From positions 1-52,291 of the forward strand of contig UQBJ01000011.1 in assembly GCA_900539255.1 (NCBI GenBank): a stretch of 52,291 bases of DNA, written 5' to 3'. Below, piece by piece: positions 9,013 through 17,643 of this stretch (its first letter is position 1; each line of letters opens with the position of its first letter). Origin of the DNA: an uncultured Campylobacter sp. GTDB lineage: Bacteria > Campylobacterota > Campylobacteria > Campylobacterales > Campylobacteraceae. The notes under the pieces are model-generated. The model worked only from the letters and a program-made list of their open reading frames with translations. It was not told where the DNA came from and did no database searches. The position numbers were made by a program, and so were the translations under genes.

Positions 9013-9762
9013 CTAAATTTGCTCTATGTGAAAGCCCGCCCAAGTTTGCGTTACGGGCATTAGCTCCAACTCGTTTATGTTGATATGCTCAGGCAGCGAA
9101 AGCACGGCGCAAATCACCTTTGCTATGTCGTCTGCGCTTAAAAATTTGGTGTTTTCATAGACGCTGTCGGCTTTTGCCTTGTCGCCTTTAAAGCGAACTT
9201 CGCTGAATTCGGTTTTGCAAAGCCCGGGGGCGATATTTGTTACCTTTATGTTGCTACCGCGCAAATCGTTTCGCAAGGCGAGCGAAAACTGCCCCACAAA
9301 GGCTTTCGTGCCACAATACACATTGCCTCCAAAATAAGGGTTACGCCCTGCGACCGAGCCTAGGTTGAAAATGTGAGCGGACTTTTGCGCCCGCAAAAGC
9401 GGTATAATGGCTCTTGCGACATACAAAAAGCCCTTAACATTTGTATCCACCATAGTTTCAATCTCATCGATGCTAAGCTCGTCAAATTTCTCCGTGCCAA
9501 GCGCTAGCCCAGCGTTGTTGATAAGCACGCTAATGTCCTTAAATGCGGGCGGGATTTGAGCCACAGCGTCAAAGATAGCCTTTTTGTCGCGCACATCGGC
9601 GCAAATGCTGTGAATTTGCCCCTTAAATTCAGCCTCCAACTCAGTCAAGCGTTCTGCGCGCCTTGCTAATGCGATGATTTTAAAGCCTTGTTTTGCCAAA
9701 GCCTGCACGCACGCCTTGCCAAAACCCGAACTCGCCCCCGTGATAAACGCCGTTTTTGTCAT
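9013..9762 (-). CDS. ydfG: YdfG-like NADP-dependent short-chain dehydrogenase (3-hydroxy acid dehydrogenase)
   Basis: A 249-residue classical SDR. The cofactor motif is TGASSGFG (residues 8-15), with an NNAG motif, catalytic Ser in NLGSVAG, and Tyr-Lys in YCGTKAF. Similarity to YdfG runs the whole length, including the FKGD...KAD region and the C-terminal NINELELMPVTQTWAGF. YdfG reduces or oxidises serine, allo-threonine and 3-hydroxy acids, including malonic semialdehyde. The gene is divergent from the DUF262 operon across a 209-bp spacer. It is the last gene of the conserved minus-strand block before the accessory region. Confidence 0.85.
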   Translation of the reverse strand: MTKTAFITGASSGFGKACVQALAKQGFKIIALARRAERLTELEAEFKGQIHSICADVRDKKAIFDAVAQIPPAFKDISVLINNAGLALGTEKFDELSIDEIETMVDTNVKGFLYVARAIIPLLRAQKSAHIFNLGSVAGRNPYFGGNVYCGTKAFVGQFSLALRNDLRGSNIKVTNIAPGLCKTEFSEVRFKGDKAKADSVYENTKFLSADDIAKVICAVLSLPEHININELELMPVTQTWAGFHIEQI

Positions 9763-9917
9763 TTTAGCTCCCCTTTTTTTTGGTGTTTTTGTGTCAAATC
9801 GTTTTGTTTTAAGACATTTTGCGCCTTAAATATTTGCTTTGATTTTTACGAATTTTGGTGTGATTATAGCTAAAAAAATTAAATTTGAACCTTAATGAAA
9901 ATTTAGAATTTTTGTGG

Positions 9918-9923
9918 TATAAT
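9918..9923 (+). promoter_or_regulatory. Extended -10 promoter for the DUF262 operon
   Basis: TATAAT preceded by TGG (extended -10, TGnTATAAT) lies 49 bp upstream of the first DUF262 start. No convincing -35 hexamer is seen, as is common in Campylobacterota. Confidence 0.55.
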
Positions 9924-9971
9924 CCAAAAATAGCGAAAATGTAGAAAAAATTAAAAATAAAGGCAAACAAA

Positions 9972-11450
9972 ATGAGCGAAACTATGGTAGAAACTTGCGT
10001 TTTAACGCTGGGAGAGTTGATGAGCGGAAAAGTTGCTAATGACAAAATAGAGAAGTGCAAGGAAGTGGTGCAATACTTTAATGATAAAAAATATCAGCTT
10101 ACAATCCCTGATTATCAACGCGCTTATGTGTGGAGCGAGGATATGGTAAAAATTATGCTTGAGGATATAGATGAGCAAAGAAAAGAGAGCAAAAAGCATC
10201 TTTTGGGTAGTTTGATTATTCATATTGATAACAGCAAAGAGAAAAATGATAATAAAAATACTGATAGTCAAAGTAAAGATAAAAAAATCGAATTTAATAT
10301 AGTCGATGGACAACAAAGGCTTACGACTTTGGATTTGGTTTTAAAATACTTAGATTCGTCGAAAGCGTTGTTTGGTGATAATGATAATAAGGCTGGTAAC
10401 ATAATTGACAAAGAAGTTGCGGATAAGGAAAAAGAAGATAAGAATAATGAAAGCGATATGTCAAAGACACTGCAAACACCAAAAGGAAAGGCTAATAAAG
10501 CTATCAAAAATTGGTTTGAAAACAAAGATAAAGACAGTTTTTTGACATACCTTATAGAACACATAGAATTTGTCTGCGTTTTTACCGATAGCCTTGATGA
10601 TGCCTTTGTATTTTTTGATAGCGCAAATGCCAAAGGCAAACGGCTTGAAGCGTATGATTTGATAAAGGCATTTCATTTAAGGGCATTAGAGGATTATAGC
10701 GCAAAAACCAAAGATTCTAAATCAAGTTTGACGGCGTATTTTGCCAAAGAATTTGAAAAACTAGCCAAAGAAAAAGATGGTGAGAATCTAAAAATTCTCT
10801 TTAACGACACTTTGACACCCACAAGACAGTGGTTGCGACACAATAGTAATAAAGTCGCTTATCAAATGGATGTTTATAATGAGTTTTGCGCTGAAATTCC
10901 GCAAAGATTTAAATCATCGCCTTTGATTGCCAAAGATTCGCTAGGAATCTTGCAAAATTTCGTAGGCGGAGTAGATTTCTTTGAATATCTTTCCCATTTT
11001 CATAGACTTTACACACAACTTCAAAGCGTTGAGTTTTATAAAGGGCTTGAAGCGATAGATTGGGCGAGTGGTTTTACTTACAATTGCTATATTTACATAA
11101 TGGCGACACTTATCTACCTAAATAAATTTCCAAATGGCAGGACGGATTATATGCTACGACTTATCGCAAGGGCGGTGTTTGCGTTGCGTTGCAGTGAGGA
11201 ACGCATCTATATCCAAACCGCGCGAAATTTTGCCAAAGAAATTTTGCCACTCATTTATTATGCGAGTTTTGAGCAAGAGTTAGAAGCGAATCTTTGCAAT
11301 TTTATCGATAAGACACTTGATAAAGAAAGACAAGTTGAGGGCACAACATTTGACGGAGGCAAGGCGCATTACCTTAAAATAATGATAGGCGAATACGAAA
11401 AAGAAAATATCACACCACACCACAAAAAAGGAGGACAAAATGGAGAATAA
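9972..11450 (+). CDS. DUF262 protein (GmrS/ParB-like NTPase), first gene of a paired defence-like module
   Basis: A 492-residue DUF262 protein. Key motifs are IPDYQRAYVW (45-54), LLGSLI (78-82), VDGQQRLTTL (111-120) and FDSANAKGKRLEAYDLIKA (215-233), the usual DUF262 layout. The DGQQR motif marks the nucleotide-binding, ParB/Srx-like core of GmrS-type subunits of type IV restriction enzymes. There is no HNH/DUF1524 nuclease at the C-terminus, which ends in a helical domain. A Lys/Asn/Asp-rich insert fills residues 85-105. The gene overlaps the next one by 11 bases, so the two products are probably made together. Base composition is visibly more AT-rich than the flanking core genes, which suggests transfer. 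Target and trigger are unknown. Confidence 0.8.
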   Translation: MSETMVETCVLTLGELMSGKVANDKIEKCKEVVQYFNDKKYQLTIPDYQRAYVWSEDMVKIMLEDIDEQRKESKKHLLGSLIIHIDNSKEKNDNKNTDSQSKDKKIEFNIVDGQQRLTTLDLVLKYLDSSKALFGDNDNKAGNIIDKEVADKEKEDKNNESDMSKTLQTPKGKANKAIKNWFENKDKDSFLTYLIEHIEFVCVFTDSLDDAFVFFDSANAKGKRLEAYDLIKAFHLRALEDYSAKTKDSKSSLTAYFAKEFEKLAKEKDGENLKILFNDTLTPTRQWLRHNSNKVAYQMDVYNEFCAEIPQRFKSSPLIAKDSLGILQNFVGGVDFFEYLSHFHRLYTQLQSVEFYKGLEAIDWASGFTYNCYIYIMATLIYLNKFPNGRTDYMLRLIARAVFALRCSEERIYIQTARNFAKEILPLIYYASFEQELEANLCNFIDKTLDKERQVEGTTFDGGKAHYLKIMIGEYEKENITPHHKKGGQNGE

Positions 11451-13740
11451 TGGAAATATAGCAGAAATAAAGCGTATATGTGATTTATACAACGAAAACA
11501 AATTCTTTGAGATTCCGCCATATCAAAGATTGTATGAGTGGAGTAATGACGAAATAAACGAACTACTAAATGATATGAAAGAAGCGTGGAGACCGAGTAT
11601 TTTATCAAATAGCAATGTTGGCGAAAATGAGCAAAAATCTAGTAAATCTTATTTTATAGGCACTGTTACCATAAGCGTCAAAACAAACGAGAAAGAGCAA
11701 GACAAAGAAAACGATGATAAAAACAAAGTGTATAAACTTATCGATGGGCAGCAAAGGCTTACTACGCTTTGGTTTATAGGATTTTACCTTGCAAACAGAG
11801 AGTGCGAATGTAACAACGACAAACAAAAAGTTTGGCAAAATTTTATTTTGAAAGGCGATAAATTACGAATTGATATGCCGATACGCGATAACGAACAAAA
11901 TTCGCTAACAAATCTTGCCAAAAAGATTGTAGATGGTAAGCACAAATTTGAGCAAGACAAAGACGGCAAAGTCAATCTTTTTAAAGAATTGCAAAATATT
12001 CATCAAAAGATTGTTGAGGCGTTTTCGTGTATAGAGTTGTGGTTTGCCAATGGTAATGGCAAAGACATAGATTTAGCAGATTTTGCAAAATATATCTATA
12101 CAAAAGTTTGCTTTGTTTTTGTAACTTTGGCGGAAAAGACGGATTTAAATCGCTTCTTTGTGCGAATGAATAATCGTGGCAAACAGCTTGAAAAACACGA
12201 GATTTTAAAAGCGCGAATGCTTGGAGTAATACAAAAAAGTGGTGGCGAGTGGCAAAAATACGCCAAAATTTGGGATTTGTGTAGTGATATGGATAAATAT
12301 ATTTTCCAAAGTGCGAGCGATAGAAGTATTTTGAAGTCCAAATCACAAAACGAAAATAGCGCGGAATCTAGCAACAACAATGATAGCCTTGTCAAGTTAG
12401 CAGATATTGTTGAAAAATACAAAATCCCTGAAACTAATAAAAGCAAAGAAAAAGATTTGCCTAGCAAAGTCGAATCTATCATCGATTTTCCTACATTTTT
12501 ATTGCATTGTTATAAGCTTTGGGTTGCTAAAAAATTCGGAGATAAGGCGAATAAAATTACTGTCTCAAAAGATAAGCTTTTGGAAATTATGTGGGAAAAC
12601 AAAGATAGTGATAAAAAAGAGATTCTTTGTGATGAATTTATATTTGATAGTAAAAATGATGCAAACGAAAAAGCAAAACAAAATTGCAAAGAATTTATAA
12701 TAGATATGCTCCATTATCGTGTGCTTTTTGATTATTTTGTGATTAAAAATACTTTGGGCGATGATGGATTTGCGATTATGCGACTAGATAAAAATAATCA
12801 GCCCAAAGCGAAATCGTTTAAAGAGTTAGCAATGATTCAAAACTATTTGCGCGTAGCAAGGCAAGGTGAAAGGCAAAATTATCATCATTGGCTAACGCCG
12901 TTTTTGAGATTTTTGAGTGAAAACAATTTTTTGGATTGCAAAAGTCGAGAAATCTCAAACAATCAAAATACTCAAAGAAAGAAAAAAATTGGTTTTTTTC
13001 AAAGTAAAGCTGAAAATCTTGTAGAAAATTTAAAGGTAGATTCTAGCAATAAAGAAAATGAAGCAAAATGTGTTGAATTTCTACAAAAATTGGATACAAA
13101 ACTTGCTATCGAACAACTGCCAAAAGAATCATCAAAAAATGGCAATGAGAATACTTTATTGCCTACTAGTAACGAAATTTTGCGAGATTTAGATAGCGTC
13201 AATCATTTTAAAGTAGATAAAAAATTTAGTGAAAATGATCAATGGAGTTTTCTAAAATACGGCAATGAAATACGCTATTGGTTTTACCGCTTGGAGTATT
13301 ATCTGTGGAAAAAGAGAGGCGAATCTATGTTTGTAAAAGTAGAATTCAATAAGCGAACTTTTAAAGATATTGCGGGTAGATTTTATTTTAGGAATCTTAA
13401 TTCTATTGAACATATTCAGCCACAAAGCAAGGCAGAAGATAAGGTTAATGGGTGGAAAATCTACGAAGATGATAAAGGCAATATAATAAAAAGAGATATT
13501 GACTGCTTTGGCAATCTAGCTTTAATAAGCCCAGCGTTTAACTCGCAATTGAGTAATCAAAGCAATAGACACAAAGCACTTGATTTAAGAAAAAAGATTG
13601 ATAATGGCAATGCGGAGAGTCTAAAACTTTGGCTTGTATATGCGCAATATATCAAAGATGGCGATAAATGGACTTGCGGTAACGCTAAAAGACATTTGAT
13701 TCAAATGCTTAAAATTCTCAAACAATCACTTGAATTTTAA
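11440..13740 (+). CDS. DUF262-DUF1524 protein (GmrSD-like NTPase fused to an HNH nuclease)
   Basis: A 766-residue protein with an N-terminal DUF262 domain: IPPYQRLYEW (25-34), YFIGTVTI (71-78), IDGQQRLTTLW (101-111), and FVRMNNRGKQLEKHEILKA further on. The C-terminus carries a DUF1524-like His-Asn nuclease: IEHIQPQ with the key His near 658, then DCFGNLALIS and an Asn-rich stretch (688-709). GmrSD and BrxU proteins with this plan cleave modified (for example glucosylated or hydroxymethylated) phage DNA after nucleotide binding. Here the fused enzyme is preceded by a second DUF262 protein without a nuclease. An AGGAGG-like site within the upstream gene's last codons serves its ATG at 11440. 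It has many Lys/Asn codons and is AT-rich. Confidence 0.82.
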   Translation: MENNGNIAEIKRICDLYNENKFFEIPPYQRLYEWSNDEINELLNDMKEAWRPSILSNSNVGENEQKSSKSYFIGTVTISVKTNEKEQDKENDDKNKVYKLIDGQQRLTTLWFIGFYLANRECECNNDKQKVWQNFILKGDKLRIDMPIRDNEQNSLTNLAKKIVDGKHKFEQDKDGKVNLFKELQNIHQKIVEAFSCIELWFANGNGKDIDLADFAKYIYTKVCFVFVTLAEKTDLNRFFVRMNNRGKQLEKHEILKARMLGVIQKSGGEWQKYAKIWDLCSDMDKYIFQSASDRSILKSKSQNENSAESSNNNDSLVKLADIVEKYKIPETNKSKEKDLPSKVESIIDFPTFLLHCYKLWVAKKFGDKANKITVSKDKLLEIMWENKDSDKKEILCDEFIFDSKNDANEKAKQNCKEFIIDMLHYRVLFDYFVIKNTLGDDGFAIMRLDKNNQPKAKSFKELAMIQNYLRVARQGERQNYHHWLTPFLRFLSENNFLDCKSREISNNQNTQRKKKIGFFQSKAENLVENLKVDSSNKENEAKCVEFLQKLDTKLAIEQLPKESSKNGNENTLLPTSNEILRDLDSVNHFKVDKKFSENDQWSFLKYGNEIRYWFYRLEYYLWKKRGESMFVKVEFNKRTFKDIAGRFYFRNLNSIEHIQPQSKAEDKVNGWKIYEDDKGNIIKRDIDCFGNLALISPAFNSQLSNQSNRHKALDLRKKIDNGNAESLKLWLVYAQYIKDGDKWTCGNAKRHLIQMLKILKQSLEF

Positions 13741-13816
13741 ATCTACAAGATTATTTACTATAATAATCGCTCAAAATTAAGGGGCATTAACACTCTTGCA
13801 AGTTTGCCTTGCCTAG

Positions 13817-13844
13817 CAAATTAAGCGAATTTTCGCTTAATTTG
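13817..13844. repeat. Perfect 28-bp palindrome, possible transcription terminator
   Basis: Arms CAAATTAAGCGAA and TTCGCTTAATTTG (13 bp each) around a 2-base TT centre. It lies 77 bp after the DUF262 operon stop and inside the decayed region. It could form a hairpin in RNA from either strand or be a protein-binding site. No long T run follows. Confidence 0.6.
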
Positions 13845-13914
13845 CCTTTGTATTGTGCGATGAGGACATTGTTTGGGCTAATCACAAATTTGCCCCAAGT
13901 CCTATAAGTTCGCA

Positions 13915-14064
13915 CTAAAATATAGTATAGATGAACGGAGCGATTGCGCTGCCTTGCCCTAGCACGATGAGTGCGCCTAAAAACAGCATCATCAAGATGA
14001 TGGGAAAGAGCCAAAATTTCTTTCGCACACGCAAAAACTACCAAAGTTCTTTTAAAATATTCAT
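13915..14064 (-). pseudogene. DUF5989-family small membrane protein with an in-frame TAG
   Basis: From ATG at 14064 the minus strand reads MNILKELW, stop (TAG at 14038-14040), then FLRVRKKFWLFPIILMMLF and LGALIVLGQGSAIAPFIYTIF, then stop at 13915. The part after the TAG matches the DUF5989 family (about 50 residues, one hydrophobic helix, FLRVRKKFW and GSA.APFIYTLF signatures) as I remember it. DUF5989 genes usually sit beside SxtJ and a carbamoyltransferase in surface-polysaccharide clusters, but neither partner is present here. It is therefore either a pseudogene by nonsense mutation or a stop that is read through. The 130 bases after its end are also open in one frame (VRTYRTWGKFVISPNN and onward) but I recognise no family. 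Confidence 0.65.
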
Positions 14065-14086
14065 TTATTCATTTTAAATATAGCGA

Positions 14087-14270
14087 TTCAGTGGATTGCA
14101 AGGCGCAAGCCGCAGCAAAAAAATCCACGCGCTGTCATTTTGAGCGTAGTGAAAAAACCAAAGAACTTTAAGGCACGCTTTGAATTTATGGATACTTCGC
14201 TTTGCCCAGTATGACAATGTAAATAAATACTCTGTTAGGCTCAATATGACAAGACAAACCAGTATGGCGA
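14087..14270. repeat. Cluster of palindromic repeats between the DUF5989 relic and the NSS genes
   Basis: The segment contains GTGGATTGC / ATCCAC pieces, then TGTCATTTTGAGCGTAGTG, ATGGATACTTCGC, CAGTATGACAATG and CAATATGACAAG. These are the same sub-units as in the type IIG insert. The rest of 14065-14571 is AT-rich with no gene I can support. Confidence 0.7.
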
Positions 14271-14571
14271 AATTTATGGGTTTTGCTTTGTGCTTTGTTT
14301 TTGTGGCAAAGTTTGCTTTGTTTGCTTTGAATTTATAGTTTGCCACGCACGCAAGGTTTGCCTTTGATGGACGATTTTTCACACCTTTTTTCACACTTTG
14401 CTTTAAAATTTACGCAAATTTTGCCTTTTTAATTAAATTTTTAAGAATTTTTAGCTTAAATTTAGATTTGAGTTTGTCCGCCGAGTAGGGCGGTGCAAAA
14501 ACAAAGCCTTGCTAAAAAAGCTAAAAAGGCATTAAGAAAAAAAACTAAAAAAACACTAAAAAGGGCTAAAT

Positions 14572-15945
14572 TTGAATTCAAAATTTTCTAAAATCGGTTT
14601 CGTGCTGGCTGTGGCTGGGTCGGCTGTGGGGCTTGGTAATGCGTGGAAATTTCCCACGCTTGTGGGACAAAATGGCGGTTCGGCTTTTGTGCTGATTTAC
14701 TTGCTGCTGACTTTGGGCGTGGGCTTTGTCATCTTTTTGGCTGAGCTTTCTATCGGCAAGCTGAGCGAAAAAGACCCTGTCAATGCCTACAAAAGCCTTG
14801 CGCCTACGCACAAACGCGCTTGGAGCTTGGCTGGCTGGGCGATGATAGGCGCGATTATCATTGTGAGCTTTTATAGCGTGGTTATCGGCTGGATAGTGCG
14901 CTATTTTGTCGTCTCTTTTGGCGAGCTGCCCGCTGACATAGCCCAAAGCAAGCAGGCTTTCGAGCATTTGCTTACGCAAGAAGTCCTTGTGCAAATGCTT
15001 TGCTTTGCCTTTGTCTTTTTGTTTGTCTTTTGGGTGGTGAGTAAGGGCATAAAAAGCGGCATAGAACGCCTAAATGTCTATATGATGCCCACGCTTTTTG
15101 TGCTGCTGTGCCTTATGCTAGGCTATGCGGCGTTTATGGACGGCTTTTTTGACGCTGTGCGCTTTTTGTTTGTGCCAAATTTTGGCGCACTTAGCCTTGA
15201 CTCCATACTTTCCGCACTTGGGCTTGCGTTTTTTAGCTTGTCTTTGGGCGTTGGGACGATTATCACTTACTCGGCAAGCCTGCCCGAGCGCACAAATTTC
15301 ATCGCTAGCACGATTTATATCATCATCATAAACATACTTATCGGGCTGATGATGGGGCTTATCGTTTTTACCTTTATCTTTGAATTTGGCGCAGACCCGA
15401 CACAGCAAGGACCGGGGCTGATTTTTGTGTCTTTGATGACTTTGTTTGCAAAGCTTGGCGTTGTCGGCAATGTCCTTGCCGCCGTGTTTTTCTTGTCGCT
15501 TTTTTTCGCGGGCATTACGAGCGCGGTGTCGATGATAGAGCCTTTTACATTTTATCTTATCAACACCTTTGAATTTAGCCGCCGCAAAGCCCTTTTTTAC
15601 ATAGGTTTGGTGGTTTTTGCGCTTGGCACTTTGTGCGTGCTTTCTTTCATCAGCGCGACTAGCGGGGCTTTGACACTCTTTGGCAAGAGCTTTTTTGACT
15701 GCCTTGATTATCTTTCATCAAATATCATAATGCCTATCAGCGGCATTTGCGCGGCGATTTTCGTGGGTTTTGTGTTGAAAAAACAGGCTTTGCAAATCCT
15801 TTTTGCGCCTTATATGAGCGGAATTTGGTTTGAAATTTGGTATTTTTTCTTGCGTTTCATCGCTCCCTTTGCCATCGTTTTGGTGGCTTTAAATCAGCTT
15901 TTTCCGCAAATTTTGGCTAGATTTTTGGCGATTTTTGGAGTGTGA
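14572..15945 (+). CDS. NSS-family (sodium-dependent) amino-acid transporter, first of a tandem pair
   Basis: A 457-residue inner-membrane transporter of the neurotransmitter:sodium symporter family (LeuT fold). The unwound helix-1 signature GSAVGLGNAWKFPTL is at residues 16-30, followed by QNGGSAFVLIYLL and LSLGVGTIITYSASL. About eleven hydrophobic segments are present, as is usual for bacterial members. The start is a TTG at 14572 behind AAAAGGG; no ATG lies upstream in frame and the peptide NSKFSKIGFVLAVAG fits the family N-terminus. The next gene is a paralogue, an arrangement also known in Helicobacter and Campylobacter. The substrate is unknown. Confidence 0.88.
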   Translation: MNSKFSKIGFVLAVAGSAVGLGNAWKFPTLVGQNGGSAFVLIYLLLTLGVGFVIFLAELSIGKLSEKDPVNAYKSLAPTHKRAWSLAGWAMIGAIIIVSFYSVVIGWIVRYFVVSFGELPADIAQSKQAFEHLLTQEVLVQMLCFAFVFLFVFWVVSKGIKSGIERLNVYMMPTLFVLLCLMLGYAAFMDGFFDAVRFLFVPNFGALSLDSILSALGLAFFSLSLGVGTIITYSASLPERTNFIASTIYIIIINILIGLMMGLIVFTFIFEFGADPTQQGPGLIFVSLMTLFAKLGVVGNVLAAVFFLSLFFAGITSAVSMIEPFTFYLINTFEFSRRKALFYIGLVVFALGTLCVLSFISATSGALTLFGKSFFDCLDYLSSNIIMPISGICAAIFVGFVLKKQALQILFAPYMSGIWFEIWYFFLRFIAPFAIVLVALNQLFPQILARFLAIFGV

Positions 15946-16261
15946 GTTTTGCATTTAAAATTTAGCTTTTTGTGTTTGAATTTTAGCTTTTTGCGCAAAT
16001 TTTTGTCTCAAAATGGCTTAAAATTCAGCTTTTTGGTAGGATTTAAAGAAAGTAGGGCGGTAAAATGGCATTTGGGCTGAATTTAAGGGCGATAAAGGGC
16101 GTTTGTAACGCACAAAGCCACAGACACGCAAAAAGCACACAAAGCGCAAAACGCTTTTGAAAATGAAAAGGATAAAAGATGGCATTAAGCGCACAAGGCA
16201 CACAAAGCATTAAGCGCATAAAAAACACGCAAAGCACAAAACACACACAAAGCGAGCAAAG
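15946..16261. other. Gene-free spacer with degenerate CACAAAGC-like repeats
   Basis: From about 16109 to 16260 the plus strand is C/A/G-rich and dominated by variants of CACAAAGC and ACGCAAAGC, leading directly to the second NSS start. No gene is supported. The composition may reflect slipped-strand expansion. A ribosome site for the next gene (GAGCAAAG) is weak. Confidence 0.5.
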
Positions 16262-17599
16262 ATGAGAGTGCATTTTTCTAAAATCGGTTTTATCCTAGCC
16301 GTGGCGGGCGGGGCTGTGGGGCTTGGCAATGCGTGGAAATTCCCCACGCTCACGGCGCAAAATGGCGGTTTTGCCTTTGTGCTGCTCTATCTTGCCTTTA
16401 CGCTTACTATCGGGCTGAGCGTGTTTTTCGCTGAAATCGCGCTTGGGCGTTTGAGTCGCGCGGATTTGGCGAGTGCTTATGAGAATTTAGCCCTTTCGCA
16501 CAAAAAGCAGTGGAAAAACGCTGGTGTTTTTATGCTTGGCGGGGTTTTTGTGCTGTCATTTTACCTGATGATAATGGGTTGGGTGCTTAAATATATGGTG
16601 TTTAGCCTGTTTGCCTTGCCCCAAAGCATACAAAGTGCTGGCGAGAGCTTTACTGCGCTTGTGAGCGATGAATTTGCGCTTTCGCTTGGCTTTTATTTGG
16701 CGAGCTTTTTTCTCACGCTTTTTGTCGTCTCAAAGGGGCTTATCAAGGGCATTGAACGGCTCAATCTCATCATAATGCCGACACTTTTTATAATGCTCGT
16801 GCTGCTGCTTGGCTTTTGTATGAGCTTTGAAAAGGGCTTTTCATCGGCATTTGCTTATCTTTTTGAACCGAATTTCGCTAAATTTACGCTCAAATCCGTG
16901 CTTGAAGCGCTCGGACTTTCGCTTTTTACGCTTTGTCTTGGGGTTGGCTGTATCGTAACCTACGCCGCATCGCTAAATTCACGCACAAATTTCGTCCAAA
17001 GCACCCTTTTTATCGTGCTTATCAACATAGTGATTTCGCTGATGATGTCCTTAATCGTGCTTACCTTTATCTTTGAATTTGACGCCGACCCGCAAACACA
17101 AGGTGCGGGGCTTGTTTTCGTTTCGCTGATGAGCCTTTTTGCGAACTTTGGCGGACTTGGGAATTTTTTGGCTTTTTATTTTTTTCTCGCGCTTTTTTTC
17201 GCGGGCATTACAAGTGCGGTGTCGATGATAGAACCGCTTGTGTTTTATCTCACCACGCGGCACGGCTTTTCACGGCTAAAAGCCCTTTGTTTTATCGGGG
17301 TTTTCGTGCTGTTTTTGGGCATTTTGTGCCTCTTGTCCTTAAACGCAAACTTCGCGCAGAGCTTAAATTTCGGCGGTAAGAGCTTTTTTGAACTGCTTGA
17401 TTTTTTCGCTTCAAATATCATCTTACCTTTGGGCGTCTTTGTGAGTGCCATTTTCGTGGGCTTTTTCGTGGATACTAAACGCCTATACAAGCTCTTTTCG
17501 CGCTTTATGAGCAAAAAAGCCTTCAAAGTGTGGCTGTTTAGTCTGCGTTTCATCTGCCCTTTGCTCATACTCGCCGTGGCGGTGTATCAGCTTTTTTGA
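16262..17599 (+). CDS. NSS-family (sodium-dependent) amino-acid transporter, second of a tandem pair
   Basis: A 445-residue paralogue of the preceding transporter. It carries GGAVGLGNAWKFPTL, QNGGFAFVLLYLAF, TLCLGVGCIVTYAASL and the SAVSMIEPLVFYL helix. Both copies keep the SxFFxGITSAVSMIEP block nearly identical, which points to an old duplication with conserved function or to two half-specific carriers. ATG start at 16262. It converges on the aminotransferase gene, leaving only 44 bp between the stops. Confidence 0.88.
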   Translation: MRVHFSKIGFILAVAGGAVGLGNAWKFPTLTAQNGGFAFVLLYLAFTLTIGLSVFFAEIALGRLSRADLASAYENLALSHKKQWKNAGVFMLGGVFVLSFYLMIMGWVLKYMVFSLFALPQSIQSAGESFTALVSDEFALSLGFYLASFFLTLFVVSKGLIKGIERLNLIIMPTLFIMLVLLLGFCMSFEKGFSSAFAYLFEPNFAKFTLKSVLEALGLSLFTLCLGVGCIVTYAASLNSRTNFVQSTLFIVLINIVISLMMSLIVLTFIFEFDADPQTQGAGLVFVSLMSLFANFGGLGNFLAFYFFLALFFAGITSAVSMIEPLVFYLTTRHGFSRLKALCFIGVFVLFLGILCLLSLNANFAQSLNFGGKSFFELLDFFASNIILPLGVFVSAIFVGFFVDTKRLYKLFSRFMSKKAFKVWLFSLRFICPLLILAVAVYQLF

Positions 17600-17643
17600 A
17601 TTTAAGCCTTTATTTTTAAGCGTAAAATTTAAAACGCGATTTT

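Noticed and set aside
13787..14044. 85-codon minus-strand frame
   Set aside because: It reads the DUF5989 relic in the wrong frame for its first half. The last 40 residues could be a remnant but match nothing I know.
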